Positions 1 through 6,553 are shown, counted from the first letter of the stretch. The stretch is 8,222 bases of DNA from an uncultured Bacteroidota bacterium (GCA_903835145.1 CAILMA010000367.1:1-8222); one strand, 5' to 3'. The notes: a model not told the origin generated them from the sequence alone. Translations and numbers: made by a program.

Positions 1-389
1 AAATCCTTACTGCGCTTTAACTGGCTGCCATACTTTGAGGTAAAGTCAATAACATCGTCAGTTTTCCGGGGTACGAAATCGTTTGAGTAAATATAGCTGA
101 GCCCGTACTTGATATCCAGGTTGTTGGTCCATACTATACCGTGGTTGTAGTGGGTTAGGTATCCGTTAAAGATACCATTCAGCGACATCGATGCTATTTC
201 ACCACCCGCCGACCAGTTGTGCAGGAATCCCTGATTGATGCCTATATTAATCATACCGCCATGAAACCAGGCAACGGTATCTTTATTTTCTGTAGAAAGA
301 GACTTTTTAATGTCATCAACCTTCGAAACCTGCGCAAATGAAGTTGTAGCACAAATGCTCAAACCTGCAATCAGTAACCTCTTAACCAT
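1..389 (-). CDS. DUF3078 family exported protein, N-terminal part (cut by window edge)
   Basis: The frame starts at an ATG at 389-387 and stays open to the left edge, giving about 129 residues of an incomplete protein. Residues 1-20 (MVKRLLIAGLSICATTSFAQ) form a clear Sec signal peptide with a likely cut after SFA. The mature part carries the signature I recognise from DUF3078 proteins of Bacteroidota: W-F-x-G-G near 44-48, then GINQGFLHNWSAGGE near 53-67, then NNLDIKYGLSY and RKTDDVIDFTSKYG. DUF3078 proteins are exported and of unknown function; a beta-rich, possibly outer-membrane structure is likely but is inferred. The gene lies 183 bases downstream of the MarR gene on the same strand, and two TAnnTTTG elements in the gap suggest its own promoter. 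The family call rests on remembered sequence similarity; the C-terminus is not visible. Confidence 0.85.
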   Translation of the reverse strand, partial: MVKRLLIAGLSICATTSFAQVSKVDDIKKSLSTENKDTVAWFHGGMINIGINQGFLHNWSAGGEIASMSLNGIFNGYLTHYNHGIVWTNNLDIKYGLSYIYSNDFVPRKTDDVIDFTSKYGSQLKRSKD

Positions 390-424
390 TGGCTTTAATT
401 TAATAACCCCGATTTTTTGAGGCG

Positions 425-432
425 CAAAATTA
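425..432 (-). promoter_or_regulatory. Candidate -7 promoter element (TAATTTTG) for the DUF3078 gene
   Basis: On the minus strand TAATTTTG matches the Bacteroidota -7 consensus TAnnTTTG exactly and would give a leader of about 30 bases before the ATG at 389. I see no good TTTG at the expected -33 distance, so this is a half-supported promoter. Confidence 0.4.
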
Positions 433-493
433 AGTTGAATAATTTTAATGAACGCATTAAAATATTGTCCGGACAGTTATTTCATTGAGGGCG

Positions 494-501
494 CAAAGGT
501 A
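494..501 (-). promoter_or_regulatory. Second candidate -7 element (TACCTTTG) upstream of the DUF3078 gene
   Basis: TACCTTTG on the minus strand also matches TAnnTTTG exactly and would give a leader of roughly 100 bases. A TTTG at 527-530 lies 25 bases upstream, slightly longer than the usual 17-23. Both this element and the one at 425-432 continue into GCGCC, so the two copies share the string TTTGCGCC. Confidence 0.3.
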
Positions 502-572
502 AATGTGAGAAAAAGCTGCCTTAGCACAAAAAAAATCGACAAGATTGTAAATCACTTGGTTGCTCAGCAACT

Positions 573-1025
573 TTAATGTTTTTCAAGCAGCAACAGGCAC
601 ATTTTATTGAAATCGCTGGTACCGGCACCGAGCGCAGTAAAAAATGCCTTATCGAATTTTTCTACAGCAACTATTGCAAGCTTGGTTACCTCTTTGCCCT
701 TTGGGGTCAGCGTTACCGTTTTCGCTCTCGTGTCAGTAGCGTGTTCATGCCGCTCCAGCAGGCCTTTTTTTTGCAACGTGCGCAAAACCGTGGAGGTGGT
801 CATAGGGTCGATTTTTGTGTGATTGGATAGCACTACCTGAGTTATCTCCCCATCTGTTTGAGATAGCCAGAGCATACTTGCCATAAGCACAAATTGCGAA
901 TGCGTGAGGTCAAAAACAACTAAAGCATTCCTGATCTCCCTTTGCCACAGGCTCGTTACTTGCCACAGCAGGAATCCGGAACTTTCTTCCGGGGTGTCTA
1001 CACTAAATGCGCTCTCCTTTTTCAT
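573..1025 (-). CDS. MarR family winged-helix transcriptional regulator
   Basis: This 150-residue protein has the normal length for a MarR regulator, a dimeric DNA-binding protein that usually represses its own operon and releases DNA on ligand binding or oxidation. The N-terminal helix (about 17-38) would belong to the dimer interface. The winged helix-turn-helix spans about 42-110: the recognition helix lies near 73-86 (DPMTTSTVLRTLQKKG), and the wing carries the typical D-x-R-A signature (DTRAKTVTLTPKG, 98-110). The C-terminal helix (112-131) completes the dimerisation region. The start ATG overlaps the stop of the upstream SRPBCC gene as ATGA, so the two are probably translationally coupled on one transcript. 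The shared promoter contains an inverted repeat that may be its operator. The effector is unknown; Cys143 near the C-terminus is its only cysteine, so there is no clear redox pair. Confidence 0.92.
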   Translation of the reverse strand: MKKESAFSVDTPEESSGFLLWQVTSLWQREIRNALVVFDLTHSQFVLMASMLWLSQTDGEITQVVLSNHTKIDPMTTSTVLRTLQKKGLLERHEHATDTRAKTVTLTPKGKEVTKLAIVAVEKFDKAFFTALGAGTSDFNKMCLLLLEKH

Positions 1026-1441
1026 AAAATACTTGCATATCTGGCCTGCGCTACCATTTCAGTAGGCAGTCCATTGGCTATTTTTTCGGCTACAAGCTTT
1101 TTCCATAAAAAACCGAGCGGGCCTTCCACCTTCATAGTGGTTGTCATCCGCAGGCCTTCACTTGTTTCTTCAAATGTATGCGTTCCGTACATTTTTGCCA
1201 ATGGAAACCTCGTGAGGTCTACAAATTTCTTACCGGCAACAGCCTCAACCAATTCTATTTTAACCTTTGGGCCACCCTTAGGCTTTAAAATAAAACTGTT
1301 TCCCTGCTCAAATTTTCCGTCGATACTTGCATACTCTATGCCGTCGTCCCATTTGTGCCAGTTGTTCACATCTGAAAATAGCTTCCACATTTGCTGGCCA
1401 GTCACGTCTTTCGATACGATGGTGTGCGTTTTTGTCCACAT
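1022..1441 (-). CDS. SRPBCC (START-like / polyketide cyclase-type) protein
   Basis: This 139-residue protein matches the small SRPBCC fold, a helix-grip domain with a deep hydrophobic cavity that binds lipids or other small hydrophobic ligands. The N-terminal part has the usual pattern in which an early helix (about 14-24) leads into LFSDVNNWHKWDDGIEYA. This is followed by a G-x-F-E-x-G-x-S-F strand and a KPKGGPKVKIELVEA strand. Later come F-x-E-x-x-x-G-L-R and a C-terminal helix (about 113-135). There is no signal peptide, so it is cytoplasmic. It is the first gene of a two-gene unit with a MarR regulator, overlapping by four bases. A ligand-binding protein paired with a MarR repressor suggests that both respond to the same hydrophobic compound, but this is inference. 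The ligand and any enzymatic activity cannot be read from the sequence. Confidence 0.85.
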   Translation of the reverse strand: MWTKTHTIVSKDVTGQQMWKLFSDVNNWHKWDDGIEYASIDGKFEQGNSFILKPKGGPKVKIELVEAVAGKKFVDLTRFPLAKMYGTHTFEETSEGLRMTTTMKVEGPLGFLWKKLVAEKIANGLPTEMVAQARYASIL

Positions 1442-1481
1442 AATTTGTTTGTTTTTTTAGTAATTGTATATATTGTCTGTG

Positions 1482-1512
1482 CAAAGATAATAAGTACACT
1501 TATAAAAACAAA
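1482..1512 (-). promoter_or_regulatory. Bacteroidota-type promoter of the SRPBCC-marR unit
   Basis: On the minus strand TTTG (1512-1509) is followed after exactly 19 bases by TATCTTTG (1489-1482). This matches the Bacteroidota housekeeping promoter TTTG-N17-23-TAnnTTTG. It lies 41 bases upstream of the ATG at 1441, leaving a short A-rich leader without a Shine-Dalgarno sequence. Confidence 0.8.
1490..1503. promoter_or_regulatory. Inverted repeat in the promoter spacer, candidate MarR operator
   Basis: ATAAGT-AC-ACTTAT is a perfect inverted repeat with 6-base arms and a 2-base centre. It fills most of the 19-base spacer and abuts the -7 box of the promoter that drives the SRPBCC-marR unit. 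MarR dimers bind inverted repeats of about this size over or between promoter elements, so autorepression is the natural reading. Binding itself is inferred. Confidence 0.6.
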
Positions 1513-1555
1513 TTTTTTTCGCGCCACGATGATTTTTGTCATTCGCCACCAATCG

Positions 1556-1587
1556 TTTGCCCCTTCTTTTTTAATTCTGTATTTTTA
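1556..1587 (+). promoter_or_regulatory. Weak candidate promoter for the HYC_CC_PP gene
   Basis: TTTG at 1556-1559 is followed after 20 bases by TATTTTTA (1580-1587), which differs from TAnnTTTG in its last base. The implied leader would be very short, about 8 bases before the ATG at 1602, so the assignment is uncertain. Confidence 0.3.
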
Positions 1588-1601
1588 CATACGCTTCTGC
1601 A

Positions 1602-1994
1602 ATGAAAAAGCTTCTGGTAATCATATTGGTACTGGTTTATACCGCCTCAGTTTTGGGCGTTACTTTTTCATTTCACTACTGTAAGGGAAAGTTTAAAGAG
1701 GTCTGTTTTACTGCCGATACCGAAAAAAATTGCTGTGGCAAGCATGAAAACCATAAAAAAAGATGCTGCTCTGATAAAGTTGTAAAGGCAAGTTGTAAAG
1801 ACAATCACATCGTTTCTTCAAAGTCTTTCCTTCATAAAACTGACGGTTATGCACTGGTGCCACAAGCTTACTATTATCGTTCTGGCTGTAGGCCTTTTCC
1901 CGCCCGTATTTCACATACTATAAAGGTTGAAATTCCACCGCCATTACTTATTTCAGAGTCAATATATTTGCTGAACAGGGTATTACGTGTGTAA
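1602..1994 (+). CDS. HYC_CC_PP-type exported cysteine/histidine-rich small protein
   Basis: This 130-residue protein starts with a hydrophobic export signal (residues 1-20, MKKLLVIILVLVYTASVLGV). It then shows the three landmarks that name the HYC_CC_PP family of Bacteroidota: HYC at 25-27, paired cysteines at 44-45 (NCCGKH) and again at 55-56 (RCCSD), and a PPP at 112-114. There are eight cysteines in all (27, 35, 44, 45, 55, 56, 65, 96), plus histidines near the cysteine pairs. This pattern fits metal binding or disulfide bonding in the periplasm or at the cell surface. The family has no established function that I know of. The multicopper oxidase gene follows 152 bases downstream on the same strand, so copper or another thiophilic metal is the likeliest ligand, by context. 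No terminator is visible between the two genes. It is divergent from the SRPBCC-marR unit. Confidence 0.85.
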   Translation: MKKLLVIILVLVYTASVLGVTFSFHYCKGKFKEVCFTADTEKNCCGKHENHKKRCCSDKVVKASCKDNHIVSSKSFLHKTDGYALVPQAYYYRSGCRPFPARISHTIKVEIPPPLLISESIYLLNRVLRV

Positions 1995-2146
1995 TGCTGA
2001 ATCGTAATGCCCGGCCACATCTCCAATTGGTTTCCTACTGAAAAATATGGCTGGCATCCTGAATTGTGTAAACAGGTTCATTTTCGTCTTTTTGTGGTAG
2101 CCCTATCCGGGTTCATCGCATTCCTTTTTTTATCAAAAAATTCCGC

Positions 2147-3841
2147 ATGAAAAAAATACTAAGTACAATATTGATTGGACTGTCTGGTAGTGCATTTGCC
2201 CAACATCCTTTATTTATACCAGATACACTTTCCGGCACAAATTTCAACCTTACAGTGCACAAAGACAGTGTGCAGGTTTTTGCCGGCCCTATTACCCAAA
2301 CGCTCGGTATAAATGCAAATAAATACCTTGGCCCAACCCTCATTATGCGTAAGGGCGACAGTGTGAGCTTAAACGTAATAAACCATATTGGTGATACCAC
2401 CACTATGCATTGGCACGGACTTCATGTTGCGCCGAAAAATGACGGAGGCCCCTCCAGCCTTATCATGGATGGTGGCTCCTGGAATCCTCAGTTTGTTATC
2501 AGGAACCGGGCTGCTACCTACTGGTATCATCCGCACATGATGATGAAAACAGCTGAGCAGGCTATGAAGGGTGATGCAGGTCTCATTATAGTTCGCGATG
2601 AGGACGAGGCAGCACTTGCGTTGCCAAGAAAATACGGGATAGATGATTTTCCGATAGTTGTACAATCCTTCGAACTTGATAGCAACAACCAGTTTATGCC
2701 AAAGGGTATGGTGGATAGTATAGTTTTTGTGAATGGCACAGACACTCCCTCAGTTAATATGCCGGCGCAGGTAGTGAGAATGCGTCTGCTGAACGCATCG
2801 GGGGAGCGGACCTTTAATTTTGGTTTCACTGGTAACCGCTCCTTCTACGTGATAGGCAACGATGGCGGCTTGCTGCCGGCACCTGTTTCTACTACCCGCA
2901 TCAGATTGTCGCCTGGGGAACGTGCGGAAGTATTGCTGGATCTTGGCGGGCTCACCGGCACGCGTCTGTACCTCATGAGTTATGCCTCTGAGCTATCAAT
3001 GGGTATACAAGGCGGGCCTACAATGCCCATGCCGCCTGGTAGCCCCCTGATGAACAGCCCGTTGAACGGGATAGATTTCAATATTTTGCAAATCAATGTT
3101 AGTGTACCCACTTTCAGCCCTATTACGTCAATCCCGGCTGCACTTATACCAGACACGCCGCTGCTCGAAAGCATGGCAACGGGTGCACATACTATTTATA
3201 TGGAGGCAGACAGCATGAATGTAATGGACGGCCCTTTTTATTTCAATCACAACAGGTTTGATATGATGCGTATTGACTATCGAATTCCATTAAACAGTGT
3301 TGAAATCTGGACACTATTTGATAGTACAATGGTAGCCCATCCCTTTCATATGCACGATGTACATTTTTATATTCTGGACCGCGACGGGCATGCGCCAAGT
3401 GCGTTAGAACGCGGCCGCAAAGATGTGCTCCTGATACAGCCGGCAGAGACCGTACGTTTCATTGCCAAATTTGAAGACTTTGCGGACACCACTACACTGT
3501 ATATGTATCACTGTCACATACTCATGCATGAAGACGATGGCATGATGGGTCAGTTCCTGGTAGGGCCAGCATATGCAGAGGGGTACAAAGCACTTGCCGC
3601 GGATAAAAATATCATGGTATTTCCTAACCCCGCTGCTAATGAACTGAATATAAAGGTACTGGATGCAACGCCCGGAAGTCCTACAAAAATAAGAATATCA
3701 GATGTTTTAGGAAGGGTAGTGTATACCGGATTTGTTCAGGATGTGCTTCAAATAACCACTCAATCGTGGCCAAAGGGGATATATACAATAGTATTTGAGC
3801 ACAAGGGCGAAACACGATTCGAGAATGTAGTTGTAAATTGA
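2147..3841 (+). CDS. CueO-like multicopper oxidase with T9SS C-terminal sorting domain
   Basis: This 564-residue exported enzyme would couple oxidation of a substrate (Cu(I), phenols or similar) to reduction of O2 to water. A signal peptide covers about residues 1-18 (cut after SAFA). Three cupredoxin domains are implied, and all four copper motifs are intact: HWHGLH (88-93), HPH (128-130), HPFHMH (398-403) and HCHILMH (455-461) with axial ligand Met466 for the type 1 copper. The spacing and the HEDDGMMG context resemble CueO and bilirubin oxidase rather than plant laccases. Methionines cluster at 285-302 and 343-374, as in copper-handling CueO relatives. From about 489 to the end there is a type A T9SS sorting domain (VFPNPAANEL, then RISDVLGRVVYTG, then PKGIYTIVF), so the protein should cross the outer membrane and be anchored or released. 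It lies after the HYC_CC_PP gene and ends before a hairpin. No good -33/-7 promoter is visible directly upstream, so readthrough from the HYC_CC_PP gene is plausible. Its substrate is not determined. Confidence 0.95.
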   Translation: MKKILSTILIGLSGSAFAQHPLFIPDTLSGTNFNLTVHKDSVQVFAGPITQTLGINANKYLGPTLIMRKGDSVSLNVINHIGDTTTMHWHGLHVAPKNDGGPSSLIMDGGSWNPQFVIRNRAATYWYHPHMMMKTAEQAMKGDAGLIIVRDEDEAALALPRKYGIDDFPIVVQSFELDSNNQFMPKGMVDSIVFVNGTDTPSVNMPAQVVRMRLLNASGERTFNFGFTGNRSFYVIGNDGGLLPAPVSTTRIRLSPGERAEVLLDLGGLTGTRLYLMSYASELSMGIQGGPTMPMPPGSPLMNSPLNGIDFNILQINVSVPTFSPITSIPAALIPDTPLLESMATGAHTIYMEADSMNVMDGPFYFNHNRFDMMRIDYRIPLNSVEIWTLFDSTMVAHPFHMHDVHFYILDRDGHAPSALERGRKDVLLIQPAETVRFIAKFEDFADTTTLYMYHCHILMHEDDGMMGQFLVGPAYAEGYKALAADKNIMVFPNPAANELNIKVLDATPGSPTKIRISDVLGRVVYTGFVQDVLQITTQSWPKGIYTIVFEHKGETRFENVVVN

Positions 3842-3877
3842 TCCTGCCTGAACACTTTTTGCGTATGGCTTAAAAAA

Positions 3878-3908
3878 AACAGGCTGTCGTGGTCAGCGAC
3901 AGCCTGTT
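3878..3908 (-). terminator. Intrinsic terminator for the minus-strand lipoprotein gene, shared hairpin with the oxidase
   Basis: A perfect 12-base stem (AACAGGCTGTCG at 3878-3889 paired with 3897-3908) closes a 7-base loop. On the minus strand the stem runs directly into a T tract (complement of the A run at 3872-3879), making a textbook intrinsic terminator 21 bases after the lipoprotein stop. On the plus strand the same hairpin follows the oxidase stop by 37 bases but has only a mixed T-rich tail, so it would terminate less strongly in that direction. Confidence 0.88.
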
Positions 3909-3928
3909 GCTATGTTCATTTATTAGAA

Positions 3929-4939
3929 TCAATGATGAGGTAATGTGAAAATGTGAACAGATTGGTCTTTGTACGATTGGTAGGCAGGTTGTCCACTTTT
4001 CGCTTTGTCTGAACACACAACAACCTGAGAATCATTGATAAACGATATGCCTTCAACATTCCCGTAAATTACATTACTGCCGGTGCCAACAGTGCCATCG
4101 GTGCCACCAAGTGGAAACTGGTAGCTGCCAATTGTAGAAACGATGCTCCAGGAAGTGGTGCTTAACTTACCCATCCAAAATTGCGAGTCTTCCTGAGAAA
4201 GCACAACAATAGTATCGCCCTTCACTGTAATATCAGCATAGTCAGCAAATGTCACCGTCGATGGTAGTGTAATAGAATCAACTACTACCCAGTCACTGCT
4301 TGATTTGCTCAATACCGGAATCTTGCCCGTCCCTTCAACCAGTCCAAGCATGTAATTATTTCCACCACGATAAACCCAGGCAATGCCTTCAAAAGCTTTA
4401 TTGCTATTAGCTGATGTAAAGTAGTAATCAACCCAGTCGCGGCTGGTATAACTCATGCTTGAGTTGAATTTGTATATTCTTGGCTGGTAGACAGAGCCAT
4501 GACTGTTAGCTGACTCTTCGACAATGTAAAAATTCGCAGAGCTGTGGCTGTCGTAGGTTATTGCTTCAAAATTTGACGACCCGGAGCCTGGAGCGCCTGT
4601 GCTAAGTAAGGAATTAGAAGAGCTATTAATGGGAAGTGTGCTCTTAATTTTCGGCACTTTTTGCATGTTGTCGCAAGCTACATAAAAATAACCTCCGAGG
4701 CAGTAAACTCCGCTCGCTTCAAAGTCATCGGAGCTGCCATACCCGGGGAGCAATTTATAGATTTTAGCTTCTGCTACTGGTGCACCCAGCATTGTTGCCC
4801 CTGCAATTCTGCTGCCCGCAAGGGTGAGGTTGTTATTGACGGGTGTTGTTGCCGTCGTTTCGGGATGTTGCTTGCTGCAGGAAGCAAAGATCACTACAGC
4901 ACCAAGTGACAAATAGGACAATGATTTCTTGATTGGCAT
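3929..4939 (-). CDS. Putative lipoprotein with beta-propeller repeats (SdiA-regulated / phytase-like)
   Basis: This 336-residue protein begins with a lipoprotein signal (MPIKKSLSYLSLGAVVIFASC) whose lipobox FASC places the lipidated cysteine at 21. The rest is beta-rich and contains spaced copies of an E/D-[AG]-hydrophobic motif followed by two strands ending in an acidic residue: FEASGV (73-78), FEAITY (124-129), FEGIAW (183-188), YADITV (234-239) and VEGISF (295-300). The strand pairs end in ACDN, VEES, LVEG, SQED and CSDK. This resembles SdiA-regulated and esterase-like phytase beta-propellers, in which such acidic positions line the central face and can bind calcium. The fold call is pattern-based; an enzymatic activity is not shown. 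The gene follows the nuclease gene by 41 bases on the same strand and ends at a strong terminator, so the two are probably co-transcribed. It is likely outer-membrane or surface anchored. Confidence 0.75.
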   Translation of the reverse strand: MPIKKSLSYLSLGAVVIFASCSKQHPETTATTPVNNNLTLAGSRIAGATMLGAPVAEAKIYKLLPGYGSSDDFEASGVYCLGGYFYVACDNMQKVPKIKSTLPINSSSNSLLSTGAPGSGSSNFEAITYDSHSSANFYIVEESANSHGSVYQPRIYKFNSSMSYTSRDWVDYYFTSANSNKAFEGIAWVYRGGNNYMLGLVEGTGKIPVLSKSSSDWVVVDSITLPSTVTFADYADITVKGDTIVVLSQEDSQFWMGKLSTTSWSIVSTIGSYQFPLGGTDGTVGTGSNVIYGNVEGISFINDSQVVVCSDKAKSGQPAYQSYKDQSVHIFTLPHH

Positions 4940-4980
4940 TGATGTTTGGTTTTGTTTTTTTTAAGGAAAGTGATTTTCTA

Positions 4981-6361
4981 TTAATGAGTTGGGCCAGCAT
5001 CTACATGGCTTTCAAGCGTGCTTTGTATACTTGTAGAAACATTTGACAGGAAGTCATATCCCGTAGCGGTTTCAATAGCATCAACAGTAGTGCGGTAGTA
5101 ATCCCAGGTGTGTGTATTTACAGTTTGTGTGTTCGGCATGTCTATCGCTATTACCCTTGTTGAGGTAGTGATGCGGCTAACGTCGTTCGTGCCAACGGGC
5201 AGAATAACGGCTATCTTCCAGAAGTGTGAAGGAACATTTATAGAACCACTTGCAATAGTATTGGTAGTACCTCCGCTGCTTCCACTACCACCAGTGCCGT
5301 ATCCACCAGCTATGATATACAATTCGTTACCAGCTGACATCAAGGTTCTGCAATAGGTTTCAAAAGCTTCCCATGTCACTTCATTCATGTTTGGCGCTTG
5401 TGGTGTCATGTTGGTCATCAGGAAGGTTTTAGCATTGTCGGTATCGCTCGCATCTCTGTCTTCCGATGGGCAAAGATGCCCACGATCAAATCCTGTGCTT
5501 GTATAGTTGGATGTAGTCGCCCTGAAATATCCGCTTGGCAACGAAACATCGGATGTAAAGCAATTGCAACGTGCCGCTGAGCCCTTCCAGGCTGTGCTGA
5601 GGTGCCAGCTGCACCAGTTGGCCATACCTTTAGAATTGTTGTAAGAAAGGGTGTATTGGACTTTATCCATCAGGTAATTGTTCATGTTACTGGTTGAGGT
5701 TGTTGCACCGCTTGGGTTTCCGAGCGCCATATTGTCATCGCGCGTTGGTGTGGTATCAGATCCGCCACCACCTGTGCCAGAATTATCGGTGATTGTAATG
5801 TCATCAATGTTGAGACGGCCACCAGTAAGTTTACGCACCTGAAAACGAATGTTGCCGCTCGTGCTTAAAGTAAATGTAGTGGTGTTCAAAGTGGTTGATG
5901 ATGTAGTTACTGTGCTACCAGTCTGTGTCCAGGTGCTGCCGCTGTTTGTTGAATACCAAAGGCCCCAGGTGCTCGATGCATCAGTGCCATAAACGCCATG
6001 CGCTATCGTAACCTGAGACGCGCCGCTTGTTTTATCGAACTGCATTGTAACCATACCCGTGTTCTCTATCCTTACAGATTTTGAACCGTTTTTACGGTCG
6101 CTTGTTGTGCCGCCTATAAGGGCATCATTAAGATCCCACACACCTGTCGACAAGGTCACGGTTGCATCGGCATATGCAGCCTTAGAACCTGTTTCGAAAG
6201 TCTCAGGAAAGCCCGTGTAAACCGCCCGCTCTCCTGCGGTTGAAAACGCAGTGGTTGTAGTTGCTGGCTGGCTGCTTGTAGCCGAGCTCTGCTCCTTTTT
6301 ACATTCACTGAAAGTGAGCAGCAGAAGTGCCGCAGAAAGAAAAAATATGTTTTTTTTTCAT
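4981..6361 (-). CDS. DNA/RNA non-specific endonuclease, putative lipoprotein, with frame break at start
   Basis: The catalytic region is a NUC (Endonuclease_NS, beta-beta-alpha-metal) domain. DRGHLCPSEDR is encoded at 5487-5455, with the general base His in DRGH, and NMTPQAPNMN follows about 25 residues later and supplies the metal-binding Asn. N-terminal to it, after a G-rich linker (GTGGGGSD), is a beta-sandwich of the choice-of-anchor / jelly-roll type (FPETFETGSK, then TTSDRKNGSKSVR, then LNIDDITIT). The frame is open from 6357 and its first codons encode a signal peptide (KKNIFFLSAALLLLTFSEC) leading into CKKEQ, but a TGA at 6360-6358 replaces a start. The ATG at 6361-6359 lies one base out of frame, separated by nine A residues. 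With eight A residues it would read MKKNIFFL and give about 459 residues. A GTG at 6159 could start a 392-residue form lacking the signal. The nuclease would degrade extracellular nucleic acid. The -1 residue Glu before the lipobox Cys is unusual. Confidence 0.85.
6350..6358 (-). repeat. A9 homopolymer directly after the nuclease ATG (frame break point)
   Basis: Nine T residues on the plus strand (nine A residues in the coding strand) follow the ATG at 6361-6359. In this form the ATG reads about 18 codons and stops at a TGA, while the signal peptide and all downstream domains lie in the neighbouring frame. Loss of one A joins the two. Confidence 0.85.
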
Positions 6362-6553
6362 GTTGGTTTGTTTGTGCAAGAGTACAATCGCAGTGTTATC
6401 ACATTGCCATTTCTTCCGTTATGGTTTTATTACCTAAATGTTAATCATTCAAAAAAATATTTTTTGTGAATCTCCCCGTATCAGTTTGAAAAACATTTCT
6501 GCGGAGACTATTTTCATGGATATCACTGAACATTTTAAATCCGGTTAAAAATG

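Noticed and set aside
559..571. Hairpin GTTGC-TCA-GCAAC just after the marR stop as a terminator
   Set aside because: The stem is only five bases and on the minus strand the T run lies about 25 bases further on, so it does not fit an intrinsic terminator.
942..1460. Plus-strand open frame of 172 codons opposite the SRPBCC and marR genes
   Set aside because: It lies entirely antisense to two well-supported genes, and its translation has no recognisable domain, so it is a shadow of the minus-strand coding pattern.
1391..1684. Plus-strand frame overlapping the divergent promoter and the start of the HYC_CC_PP gene
   Set aside because: It crosses a good promoter and operator and overlaps a well-supported gene in another frame; the translation looks like low-complexity AT-rich noise.
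1994..2041. Short frame starting at the ATG that overlaps the HYC_CC_PP stop
   Set aside because: Only 15 codons with no recognisable features; the ATG overlap with TAATG is likely chance.
4981..6159. Nuclease as a 392-residue protein starting at GTG 6159
   Set aside because: This start begins inside the jelly-roll domain and discards an intact upstream signal peptide in the same frame, so it is unlikely to be the main start, though it remains formally possible.
6377..6384. TACTCTTG (minus strand) as a -7 element for the nuclease gene
   Set aside because: One mismatch in the core, no TTTG at the right distance, and an implied leader of about 10 bases make it weak.
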